Positions 47,328-56,054 of a stretch of 64,000 bases of DNA are shown piece after piece. The notes beneath the pieces were generated by a model, which saw only the letters and a program-made list of their open reading frames with translations, ran no database searches and was not told where the DNA came from. Source of the DNA: Sedimentisphaera salicampi (lineage in GTDB: Bacteria > Planctomycetota > Phycisphaerae > Sedimentisphaerales > Sedimentisphaeraceae); the NCBI RefSeq assembly GCF_002117005.1, contig NZ_CP021023.1, forward strand, positions 1,426,001 through 1,490,000. Reading direction: 5' to 3'. Numbering within the stretch: the stretch's first letter is position 1; each line of letters begins with the position of its first letter. The position numbers were made by a program, and so were the translations under genes.

Positions 47328-50201
47328 CTAAAATGCAAGCGGCTTCTGCCAAGCCTTCTTGAGCGATTCGTTGGAGGCGTTTATCAGCTCATTATCCCCG
47401 CCTTTTATCACAAGGCGAGCTGAATCTGTTACTTTGCCCACCCGTGCAAACACGCAGCCTTCAAGGGCACGCTCAAAGTCGGCAGTTTTATCCGCCTGCA
47501 CTTCTACAACATACCGTGAATTCGATTCACTGAACAGCCTTGCCTCATTGTTTAAGCCTTCTTCGCTCTTTATAAGTCCTGCATCGCACTCCAGGCCGAG
47601 CCCGCCTGCAAAGGCCATCTCAGCAGCGGCAGCGGCGAATCCGCCTTCCGAGCAGTCGTGTGCGCTGCGAACGAGGCCGGAGGAGATTGCTGTGTGCATT
47701 TTCTTTGCGGTTTTAACAGCTGCTGCGGCATCCACCTTCGGTACATTGGCCCCGAGCTTGCCGTTTATGCTGTAGTAATGCGAGCCGCCGAGCTCGTTGA
47801 AGGTTTTGCCCACGAGGTAAACCGCATTGCCCGGCTTCTTGAGGTCCATCGTTATGCACTCCCGCACATCATCCACCTGAGTGAGGGCGCTTATGAGAAG
47901 GGTCGGCGGGATGTTTATTTCTGTGCCGTCTTCGGTTTTGAATTCGTTGTTGAGCGAGTCTTTACCTGAGATAAACGGGGCCTCAAAGCCCATAGCGCCG
48001 GCATAGCAGCCCTGCGATGCCCGCACGAGCCCGCCAAGGATTTCCGGCTTGCGGCAGTTGCCCCAGCAGTAGTTGTCCAGCAGTGCGATTCTGTCCGGCC
48101 GGCCGCCCACGCACACCACATTACGTACCGCCTCATCGATGCCTGAAAGTGCCATCCAGTATGGGTCTATGTCGCCGTATAGCGGGTTCATCCCGCAGGC
48201 AATCGCCACGCCTTTATCGCTGGCCTGCTTCGGCCTTATGACTGCTGCATCGGACGGCCCGTCTAACGCCACGCCCACCAGCGGCTTGACAACACTGCCG
48301 CCCTGGACCTCGTGGTCGTACTGGCGGATAATCCATTCCTTGCTCGCAACGTTGTATGAACTGAGGATCTCTTTCAAATCTTCATTATAGTCAAATTTAT
48401 TCTTTGCCTCCGGCTCGCTGAGCTTGGGTGTCCTCCATTCGGCTGTCCTTGAATACTGCGGTATGCCGTTATGCAGAAATTCCATCTCAAGCTCGCCCAC
48501 CTGATTTCCGTTGTAGTTGAGGGTGAGCTTTTTGTCGCTGGTAAACCGCCCTATATGCGTTGCCTCAACGTCTTCAGAGCGGAAGATTTCCAGTATCTTC
48601 TCGAGGTTCTCCGGCTTCACAGCAAGCACCATCCGTTCCTGCGCCTCGCTGATCCATATCTCTGTATAGGAAAGCCCCTTATACTTCAGCGGAACCCTCT
48701 CCAGCTCCACATCCACGCCTGTTTTCTCCCCCATCTCTCCCACAGCCGAGCTGAGCCCGCCTGCGCCGCAGTCTGTGATGGCATCATACAGCCCTGCATC
48801 TCTTGCCTTGAGGATTGTATCCAGAGCCTTCTTTTCAGTTATCGCATCACCAATCTGCACGGCGTGCGAGAATATGTCTTCGTGTTCGTGGGTCATCTGG
48901 CCGCTGGAGAATGTGGCTCCGTGAATTCCATCGCGTCCGGTTTTTCCGCCCACTACAACCACATAATCGCCTGGACTCGCCTCGCCGAAGCATTTATCCC
49001 GCGGGATAAGCCCTACTGTCCCGCAGAATACCAAAGGATTGGCCATATATCGCTGGTCGAAATATACCGCCCCGTTCACGGTTGGGATGCCCATACGGTT
49101 GCCGTAGTCTCGAACGCCGCTCACAACACCCTTCATCACCCGCCTTGGGTGCAGAGTGCCTTTCGGAACGTCCTCAAGCCTTGTGTCAGGCTTCCCGAAA
49201 CAGAATACGTCAGTGTTGGCTACGGGCTTTGCCCCGAGCCCTGTGCCCATTGGATCTCGCAGCACCCCCCCGATACCGGTAGAAGCGCCGCCGTAGGGAT
49301 CGAGAGCAGAGGGGTGGTTGTGAGTTTCCACCTTGAAGCATACCGCATCATCCTCATCGAACTCTACAACACCTGCATTATCTTCAAACACCGAAACGCA
49401 CCATTTCTTTGCGAGATCTTTTGTGGCCTTGAAAACGGTTTCCTTGATCAGATTATCGAAGTGGATCTTTTCGCCGTCGCAGTCCATATCAATGCTGCTT
49501 TTCAGCGTTTTGTGAACGCAGTGCTCGCTCCAAGTCTGGGCGATTGTTTCCAGCTCCACGTCTGTGGGGTTGCGCCCGATTCGCTGGTAGTATTGCTGGA
49601 TCTCGCTCATCTCCTTCTCATCGAGAAACAAGTCCATCTCTTTGCTGAGCTTCATAAGCCCTTCTGCGCTAAGCGAGAGGAGCTCTATTTCTGTTATTTT
49701 GAGCTGGTATTCATCGGTATGAGGGGAAGGAGGCTCGGAATCGCTGCCATAGATTACCTCTTCCACACAATCGTTTGCAAGCACTCTTCTTGTGATAACG
49801 TTTATATCCTCGTCCCTGAGCGAGCCGGTGATGGCGTATTTTTTTGCTGTGCGCACGCCGGCGGCTTCCGCCCCCATATCGGCAAGGGCTGCGGTTACGG
49901 AGCCGGCCACCGAATCGGTTACGCCGCTTTTGAGATGAACCTCTACAACCCTGCGGTTTGCAGTTTCCTTCTCGGCCTTCCTGCCCACAAAGCAGTCTTC
50001 GCAGACAGTATCGGTGAGCAGTTCATCTGCCACGCGCCCTGCAAAAGACTCATCGAAATCCGCATCAATAAGGAATACCTTTGTGCATTCCACATTTTCA
50101 ACGCCCTCTATGCCCAGCTCCTTTATCTCCTCAAGAACTGCCTTCCCGTGTACGTCCGGCCAGCCTATCTTGCTGGATATTTCAAAACGCCAAATACTCA
50201 A
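47328..50201 (-). CDS. purL: Phosphoribosylformylglycinamidine synthase, PurS-PurL fusion
   Basis: The 957 residues start at TTG (50201), with AAGGG 7 bases upstream. Residues about 1-165 resemble two consecutive PurS-like modules ('WRFEISSKIGWPDVHGKAVLEEIKELGI' and 'VEVHLKSGVTDSVAGSV'). PurL follows: 'QTWSEHCVHKT', 'KVETHNHPSALDPYGGAS' with 'GIGGVLRDPMGTG', and C-terminal 'VRSAHDCSEGGFAAAAAEMA'. It forms FGAM in purine synthesis and needs a glutaminase partner (PurQ), which is not in the window. The complementary strand has a 592-codon open frame that is only a shadow. Confidence 0.96.
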   Translation of the reverse strand: MSIWRFEISSKIGWPDVHGKAVLEEIKELGIEGVENVECTKVFLIDADFDESFAGRVADELLTDTVCEDCFVGRKAEKETANRRVVEVHLKSGVTDSVAGSVTAALADMGAEAAGVRTAKKYAITGSLRDEDINVITRRVLANDCVEEVIYGSDSEPPSPHTDEYQLKITEIELLSLSAEGLMKLSKEMDLFLDEKEMSEIQQYYQRIGRNPTDVELETIAQTWSEHCVHKTLKSSIDMDCDGEKIHFDNLIKETVFKATKDLAKKWCVSVFEDNAGVVEFDEDDAVCFKVETHNHPSALDPYGGASTGIGGVLRDPMGTGLGAKPVANTDVFCFGKPDTRLEDVPKGTLHPRRVMKGVVSGVRDYGNRMGIPTVNGAVYFDQRYMANPLVFCGTVGLIPRDKCFGEASPGDYVVVVGGKTGRDGIHGATFSSGQMTHEHEDIFSHAVQIGDAITEKKALDTILKARDAGLYDAITDCGAGGLSSAVGEMGEKTGVDVELERVPLKYKGLSYTEIWISEAQERMVLAVKPENLEKILEIFRSEDVEATHIGRFTSDKKLTLNYNGNQVGELEMEFLHNGIPQYSRTAEWRTPKLSEPEAKNKFDYNEDLKEILSSYNVASKEWIIRQYDHEVQGGSVVKPLVGVALDGPSDAAVIRPKQASDKGVAIACGMNPLYGDIDPYWMALSGIDEAVRNVVCVGGRPDRIALLDNYCWGNCRKPEILGGLVRASQGCYAGAMGFEAPFISGKDSLNNEFKTEDGTEINIPPTLLISALTQVDDVRECITMDLKKPGNAVYLVGKTFNELGGSHYYSINGKLGANVPKVDAAAAVKTAKKMHTAISSGLVRSAHDCSEGGFAAAAAEMAFAGGLGLECDAGLIKSEEGLNNEARLFSESNSRYVVEVQADKTADFERALEGCVFARVGKVTDSARLVIKGGDNELINASNESLKKAWQKPLAF

Positions 50202-50761
50202 TTCAGCACCCTTTCTTTTTCGCTAATAATACTAATCAGCTCTTTATGAGCCTGCACAGACGGATATTTTAACAAAAATTGCATTTTTAACCATACCAAA
50301 ATCCACAGGAATACATTCATTACGCAGATTGCAAGGAGATATTACCCACCGATTTTGCGGCGGGCGGCAAGTGGCGAGTCCGCCTGCGGAGGAGAGGTGA
50401 GATTTTTTTGACGGGATTTACAGGATGGGATAAAGATATGGCCTGTGGCGAGTGGCAGAGCTGCAAGTCCGCCTGAGGCGGATGGCAGAGTGGCAGAGTG
50501 GCAAAATCATCATTAGTGAAAAATCAGCGCAGATTAGCGGCTGAAAATTCTCGCATTAAAAAACCTTAGTGAATCTTAGCGCTGCTTAGTGGCTGAGATA
50601 TCTCAGTGCTGGTCAGCGGATGAAAATTGTACTGTGAGCTTCGGGCAGGGCGCCAAGGTCATAGATAATTTGAAAGTTTGTGAACATCTGATTTGATATT
50701 ATCGCTAAATCCGATAAACTGAATGTATGTAAAATAAGGCTCAATCAAGAAAGGGGTAAAT
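50202..50761. repeat. Intergenic region with REP-like palindromes and degenerate tandem repeats
   Basis: These 560 bases hold no credible gene between divergent purL and otsA-otsB. Palindromes of the type TCCGCCTGCGGAGGA occur near 50387 and GTCCGCCTGAGGCGGAT near 50465, each joined to GTGGC(A)GAG repeats. Positions 50513-50630 carry degenerate copies of a unit like TTAGTGAATCTTAGCGCTGCTTAGTGGCTGA. The same families occur at 62930-63415. Promoters for both genes must lie at the ends. Confidence 0.65.
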
Positions 50762-52927
50762 ATGTCCCGATTAGTAATAATATCAAACAGGCTTCCGGTA
50801 AATGTTACCAAGCAAGACGGGAAATTCGGATACAGAGACAGCGTAGGCGGCGTGGCTACGGGGATCTCTTCTCTCACCGACCACGGCGAGAAGATCTGGT
50901 TCGGCTGGCCGGGCATACCGGCAGAAGCTCTAACTGAAAGAGAAAAGAAAGAGGCCTCTGAAACGCTCTCGCAGAAAGGCTGCTATCCCGTATTTCTGTC
51001 AACAAGCCAGATAGACAACTTCTACTCCGGATTCTGCAACAGGACGATCTGGCCGCTTTTCCACTACTTCTCAGAGCTTTCGATATATGATGAATCGTTC
51101 TGGCAGGCATACAAATCATCCAATCAGCTTTTCTGCGATGAACTGATCAAGCACGTAAGCGAGGACGACTTCATCTGGGTTCACGATTATCAGCTTATGC
51201 TCCTGCCGGAGATGATAAGGGAAAAGCTGCCTGAGGCGCAGATAGGCTTCTTTCTGCACATACCGTTCCCCTCATTCGAGATTATGAGGGAGCTGCCCAG
51301 AAGAAGCGAGCTGCTCAACGGCATACTCGGGGCAGATCTAATCGGCTTCCATGAGTATGATTATGTGAGGCACTTTCTGAGCAGTGTTTACAGGATATGC
51401 GGCTGCGAGCACAACCTGAGCAAGCTTCAGATTGACAACCGCCAAATAAGGGTGGATGCATTCCCGATGGGGATAGACTACGAGAAATACGCCTCAATCC
51501 CCGCGAAATTCAAAAACAAGCCGGTTGAGGAAGAAAAGCCGAGGATAATACTCTCGGTTGACAGGCTTGATTATACAAAAGGCATCCCAAACAGGCTCGA
51601 GGCATACGAAAGCTTTCTCAGCAAATACCCCGAATATCACGGGAAGGTGCGTCTTGTTATGATTGCCGTGCCCACGAGGACGGAGGTAGAGGAGTATGCA
51701 AGCCTAAGGGAAACAATCGAAAAGGACGTTGGACGAATCAACGGCAAGTACAGCACTGTTGACTGGACACCGATTTCTTATATGTTCCGCAGCCTTCCTT
51801 TTGAAGAGCTCTCGGAATTCTACTACCGCGGGGATGTAGGGCTTATTACCCCCCTGCGAGACGGGATGAATCTAGTGGCGAAGGAATTTATAGCCGCCCA
51901 GAAGAACAAAGAACATCAGGCTGTTCTGATTCTCAGCGAGATGGCAGGGGCAGCAAGCGAGCTTTCAGAGTCTATAGTGATCAATCCGCACCACAAAGAC
52001 CAGATCGTGGAAGCGATAAAAACCGCTCTCGATATGCCCCAGGAGGAGAGGGCAAAGAGAAACAAAATGATGCAGGGAAGGATCTCGAGATACACAGTCG
52101 GCCGGTGGGCAACAGAGTTCATAGTTAGCCTGAAGGAGATAAAGAAAGAGCAGGGAAGGCTCAGAACCAAATACTTCACTCGTCAGCATCAGCAGAAGGC
52201 TGTGCAGGAGTATAACAAAGCTGAAAAACGGCTCATTATGCTCGACTACGACGGCACCCTCGCTCCATTCTCAAGACTGCCCGAAGACGCAATGCCCTGC
52301 AAAGATATAATAGAAACGCTCAAAGGGCTCTGCGCGAATGAGAAGAACACCGTTGTGGTAATAAGCGGAAGAGATAAAGACACGCTCTCCAACTGGCTCG
52401 GCAAGCTGCCCCTGAATCTCGTTGCAGAGCACGGGGCATTCTATAAGAGCGCAGGGGGAGACTGGGAATCAGCCGTGAATGCTGAAAACAACTGGAAAGA
52501 GATGATAAAGCCCATTTTGGAACTAACTGTTGACAGAACCCCAGGCTCGCTTATAGAGGAAAAGTCTTCCTCGCTTGTATGGCATTTCAGAAAGAGCGAG
52601 CCGGATCTTGCAAAGCTGCGTACACAGGAGCTTAAGGATACGCTGATGATGATGGCTGCGAATCTCAATATCGGGGTTTTCGAGGGCAACAAGATCGTTG
52701 AAGTTAAGCCGGTGAGCGTGAATAAAGGTCAGGCCGCAGGATACTGGATAGCAAAGGAAGACTGGGCTTTCATTTTCTGTGCAGGCGACGACTGCACAGA
52801 TGAGGATATGTTTGAAGCTATGCCTGAAGGAGCTGTTTCCTGCAAGATCGGCAAAGGCATATCTGCAGCGAAATATAAACTCAATAAGCCCCAGCAGCTT
52901 CGTGAATTTCTAAAAAATCTTAAATAA
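50762..52927 (+). CDS. otsA-otsB: Bifunctional trehalose-6-phosphate synthase/phosphatase
   Basis: The 721 residues show two enzymes in one chain. Residues about 1-465 are a GT20 synthase: 'LVIISNRLPVNV', 'VHDYQLMLLPEMIREK', 'SVDRLDYTKGIPNRL', 'LITPLRDGMNLVAKEF'. Residues about 485-721 are a HAD phosphatase with nucleophile Asp495 and Asp497 in 'LDYDGTLAP', 'VVISGRDKDTL', and 'CAGDDCTDEDMFEAM'. Together they make trehalose from UDP-glucose and glucose-6-phosphate, a compatible solute useful in saline or stressed habitats. AAAGGGG lies before the ATG. A GH15 gene follows 23 bases later, so the two form an operon. Confidence 0.97.
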   Translation: MSRLVIISNRLPVNVTKQDGKFGYRDSVGGVATGISSLTDHGEKIWFGWPGIPAEALTEREKKEASETLSQKGCYPVFLSTSQIDNFYSGFCNRTIWPLFHYFSELSIYDESFWQAYKSSNQLFCDELIKHVSEDDFIWVHDYQLMLLPEMIREKLPEAQIGFFLHIPFPSFEIMRELPRRSELLNGILGADLIGFHEYDYVRHFLSSVYRICGCEHNLSKLQIDNRQIRVDAFPMGIDYEKYASIPAKFKNKPVEEEKPRIILSVDRLDYTKGIPNRLEAYESFLSKYPEYHGKVRLVMIAVPTRTEVEEYASLRETIEKDVGRINGKYSTVDWTPISYMFRSLPFEELSEFYYRGDVGLITPLRDGMNLVAKEFIAAQKNKEHQAVLILSEMAGAASELSESIVINPHHKDQIVEAIKTALDMPQEERAKRNKMMQGRISRYTVGRWATEFIVSLKEIKKEQGRLRTKYFTRQHQQKAVQEYNKAEKRLIMLDYDGTLAPFSRLPEDAMPCKDIIETLKGLCANEKNTVVVISGRDKDTLSNWLGKLPLNLVAEHGAFYKSAGGDWESAVNAENNWKEMIKPILELTVDRTPGSLIEEKSSSLVWHFRKSEPDLAKLRTQELKDTLMMMAANLNIGVFEGNKIVEVKPVSVNKGQAAGYWIAKEDWAFIFCAGDDCTDEDMFEAMPEGAVSCKIGKGISAAKYKLNKPQQLREFLKNLK

Positions 52928-52950
52928 CAACACAACCATTTGAGGAATCA

Positions 52951-54753
52951 ATGCAGAATCTCGACTACGGAATTATAGGCAACTGCAAGAGCGCGGCATT
53001 AGTTAGCAAAGACGGCAGTATAGACTGGTGCTGCCTTCCGGATTTTGATTCACCTTCGGTATTTGCGAAGATACTCGACAAGAATATCGGAGGGAGTTTT
53101 TCTTTTGAAGTTTCAAACAACTACCAGATAACCCAAAAATATATCGATAAAACAAACGTCTTGGCCACCGAATACAGCAACGGTGAAGATGCGTTTTGCG
53201 TTTACGATTTTATGCCCAGATACAAAACTGAGGCAGGATTTTATCACTGTCCGCCAGAGGTTGTCAGATTCATCCGGCATATTAAAGGCCAGCCTGAGGT
53301 TGTAATCAAATGCGACCCTCGCCCCGCCTACGCCAAGGACGAAACGGTAGTAAGCAAGAACGGCGAATATATAAAATACTCCACAAAGAAAGGTGCATAC
53401 GAGTCTGTTTATTTATACACGGATTTCAGCTTTGATGATGTAATCGCCTCCAAGCCTGTAAAGATAACCACAAACCACTTCCTTCTGCTGGGCTACAATC
53501 AGAAGCTTTTCCGCCCTGACTTAGACTGGATTGAACTGGAATACCAGCGAACGAGAGTTTACTGGATGGGCTGGGTTTCTAAGACAAAGGTTTACACAAA
53601 CTATCAGAAAGAGGTTGAGAGAAGCTCGCTTGTGCTCAAGCTGCTAGCATATCAGAAAACAGGGGCGATTCTCGCAGCCGCCACGACAAGCCTCCCCGAA
53701 TCAATCGGCGAGGTTCGCAACTGGGACTACCGCTACTGCTGGCTCAGAGATGCCTCGATGACAATCAGCATTCTCACAAGGCTCGGACACTACAACGTTG
53801 CAAGGCGGTTCCTCAGATTCCTGCTTGACATAATCCCGTACAAAAACGAAAAGATTCAGATAATGTATCCGATAAACCACCGCGGCGTGCTGAAAGAAAA
53901 AGAGCTGCCCTGGCTGGACGGGTATGAGAATTCAAAGCCGGTGCGCATAGGCAACGCTGCAGCAAGGCAGAAACAGAACGATATCTACGGGATTGTGCTC
54001 GATGCTATATGGGAAAGCCTCGTATTCTTCCACGACTCCATAGACAACAAAGAAGACCTATGGACAGTTACCAGAACACTCGCAAGGCATATCAAAAACA
54101 ACTGGCAAAAGCTCGATTCAGGGATTTGGGAATTCCGCACCGAGCAGAAACACTTCACCTTCTCAAAGCTCCTTTGCTGGGTTGGAATGGACAGGGCTGC
54201 CAGGATAGCAAACTTCTTCGGGAAAAGCGAAGAAGCAAACAGCTACATAAAACTGCGTGAGGTGATAAAGAAAGACATCCTCAAAAAAGGCAGAGACCCG
54301 AAAACCAACACTCTCACCCAGTTTTACGGCTCAAATTCTATCGATGCGGCTAACCTTCTCGCTAATGAATACGGCTTTCTTCAGGCCAGCGACCCAACTT
54401 ACGTAAATACTGTGCTTGAAACTCATAAAGACCTATGCAGAGACGGGCTGATGTATCGATATAAGACATCCGACGATTTCGGCACTCCGAAATCCAGCTT
54501 CACCACCTGCACCTTCTGGATGATTAAGAGCCTTTTCCTTATAGGGAGGCGAAAAGAGGCAACTGAAAACTTCGAAAGGGTGCTCAGCTACGGCAATCAT
54601 CTCGGGCTCTTCAGCGAAGATATAGATTTTCAAAGCAAGCGTCTGCTCGGGAATTTTCCGCAAGGTTACTCCCATATCTCGCTGATAGATACCGCACTCA
54701 CGATTTCTGAAAGCCCGTACTGGCTCAAGAACGCAGACGACTTCAAGCCGTAA
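52951..54753 (+). CDS. GH15 glucoamylase/trehalase-type hydrolase
   Basis: The protein has 600 residues and no signal peptide. The N-terminal 'YGIIGNCKSAALVSKDGSIDWCCLPDFDSPSVFAKIL' and the barrel motif 'NWDYRYCWLRDAS' define bacterial GH15. The general acid is probably Glu394 in 'GIWEFR' and the base Glu556 in 'FSEDID', followed by 'LGNFPQGYSHISLI'. Members are glucoamylases, trehalases or glucodextranases. Placement 23 bases behind the trehalose synthase fusion suggests that this one acts on trehalose or a related alpha-glucoside. GAGGA precedes the ATG. Confidence 0.93.
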   Translation: MQNLDYGIIGNCKSAALVSKDGSIDWCCLPDFDSPSVFAKILDKNIGGSFSFEVSNNYQITQKYIDKTNVLATEYSNGEDAFCVYDFMPRYKTEAGFYHCPPEVVRFIRHIKGQPEVVIKCDPRPAYAKDETVVSKNGEYIKYSTKKGAYESVYLYTDFSFDDVIASKPVKITTNHFLLLGYNQKLFRPDLDWIELEYQRTRVYWMGWVSKTKVYTNYQKEVERSSLVLKLLAYQKTGAILAAATTSLPESIGEVRNWDYRYCWLRDASMTISILTRLGHYNVARRFLRFLLDIIPYKNEKIQIMYPINHRGVLKEKELPWLDGYENSKPVRIGNAAARQKQNDIYGIVLDAIWESLVFFHDSIDNKEDLWTVTRTLARHIKNNWQKLDSGIWEFRTEQKHFTFSKLLCWVGMDRAARIANFFGKSEEANSYIKLREVIKKDILKKGRDPKTNTLTQFYGSNSIDAANLLANEYGFLQASDPTYVNTVLETHKDLCRDGLMYRYKTSDDFGTPKSSFTTCTFWMIKSLFLIGRRKEATENFERVLSYGNHLGLFSEDIDFQSKRLLGNFPQGYSHISLIDTALTISESPYWLKNADDFKP

Positions 54754-54756
54754 TGA

Positions 54757-56049
54757 TTATTCCTTAAACTGCCCCTTGCTGCGGCGTGAATAAAACATCA
54801 TCCCCGCAGCACTGACGTAATTGCGGAAAATCTCCCATTCGGCTTTTATCAGCTCCATGGAGTTCTGCCAGCTGTCCTGATGTTTTTCGGTAAGCGCGTC
54901 TTTTCGGTTGCTGCAAAGCTCGGTGTACTGCTGCAAAACGGCATCACTGCATGCATCAATCGAAAACTTCTCGGCTGTTTTCTCTGCGTTTTTCCGCATA
55001 TCGTTCTTCTCAGTATCAGGCAGCTCTTTGAATTCGCTTATTACTCCGGCAAATGAATCGGCATTTTCATTCTGCACCATAAGCCCGTTTTTTCCGTCCT
55101 CAAGGATATCATCAACTCCCGGGGCATTCAAGGCCACAACGGGCGTCCCCGAGGCCATAGCCTCTGCGAGAACCATACCCTGAGTTTCTGTTTTGGATGA
55201 GAATGCAAACACATCAATAGCATCATAGGCATCATACAGCTTTTGCCCTGACAGCATACCGGTAAAAACGACCCTGTCCGAAACGCCCTCCTCTCGAACT
55301 TTCTTCTCTAACTCGCTTTTTTGCGGGCCGTCTCCAACAGCGAGGAAACGGGAATTAGAATTTGCCTTGAGCACTTTTATCACAGAGCTGAGCAGGAAGT
55401 CTAAATTTTTCTCCGGAGCGAAACGGCCAATATGGCCAATCAGAAAGCTGTCTCTCGGCAGGCCGCAGCTCTCTCTAAGCTCTTGCCCTCTGCCCGTTTT
55501 GAACTGCTGAACTTCAATACCCGAAGGGATTACGACGATCGGAGTTTTGACTCCCCTGTTGAGAAGCATATTTTTCACCGCCCTGCTCGGGGCTATTATC
55601 TTATCGCAGAGGTTCGAATAGCCCTTGGTAACTGAACGGACAAATCGCTTCACACGCTCAGAATCTGCATTGATATAATGTATATACCGCTCATACATCG
55701 TATGGTAGGTAAATACGAGCGGAATCTCTCTTGCAGCGGCAATGCGCAGGGCTGTGCTGCCGATAATGAAGGGGAAGTGTGAGTGAACGATATCGGGCTT
55801 GAAATCCTTTATCCTTGAGCGTATCTCCCCGGGCAGGGGGATGGTTACAGGGAAGTTTGTGTCGTTGAAGTTGTTTATAGCTGAAACCCTCATCACATCC
55901 TGCTCGTCTTCTACAGGCTTATCAGATTTTGGAGCAATAACCAAAACCGAATGCCCCTTCGCTCTGAAATACTGAGCAAAGGACTGTATGGATTTCTCAA
56001 TCCCCCCCACATAAGGGGCATAGCTGTTGGTTACCATAAGAATACGCAT
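54757..56049 (-). CDS. GT4-family glycosyltransferase
   Basis: The 430 residues start at the ATG at 56049 (a TTG at 56058 is less likely). The sequence shows the GT-B fold: 'MRILMVTNSYAPYVGGIEKSI', 'DIVHSHFPFIIG', 'PIVVIPSGIEVQQF', 'LIGHIGRFAPEKNLDFLL', and the nucleotide-sugar Glu motif 'EAMASGTPVVALNAPG'. The N-terminal pattern resembles GT4 enzymes making glucosyl- or mannosyl-lipids or -diglucosyl diacylglycerol. It lies 5 bases behind the (alpha/alpha)6 hydrolase gene and converges on GH15 with a 3-base gap. Confidence 0.9.
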   Translation of the reverse strand: MRILMVTNSYAPYVGGIEKSIQSFAQYFRAKGHSVLVIAPKSDKPVEDEQDVMRVSAINNFNDTNFPVTIPLPGEIRSRIKDFKPDIVHSHFPFIIGSTALRIAAAREIPLVFTYHTMYERYIHYINADSERVKRFVRSVTKGYSNLCDKIIAPSRAVKNMLLNRGVKTPIVVIPSGIEVQQFKTGRGQELRESCGLPRDSFLIGHIGRFAPEKNLDFLLSSVIKVLKANSNSRFLAVGDGPQKSELEKKVREEGVSDRVVFTGMLSGQKLYDAYDAIDVFAFSSKTETQGMVLAEAMASGTPVVALNAPGVDDILEDGKNGLMVQNENADSFAGVISEFKELPDTEKNDMRKNAEKTAEKFSIDACSDAVLQQYTELCSNRKDALTEKHQDSWQNSMELIKAEWEIFRNYVSAAGMMFYSRRSKGQFKE

Positions 56050-56054
56050 AGCTT

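Noticed and set aside
48471-50249. 592-codon open frame on the plus strand opposite purL
   Set aside because: purL has all family motifs on the minus strand. The plus-strand product is Cys/His-rich with no recognisable motif and is a by-product of codon use.
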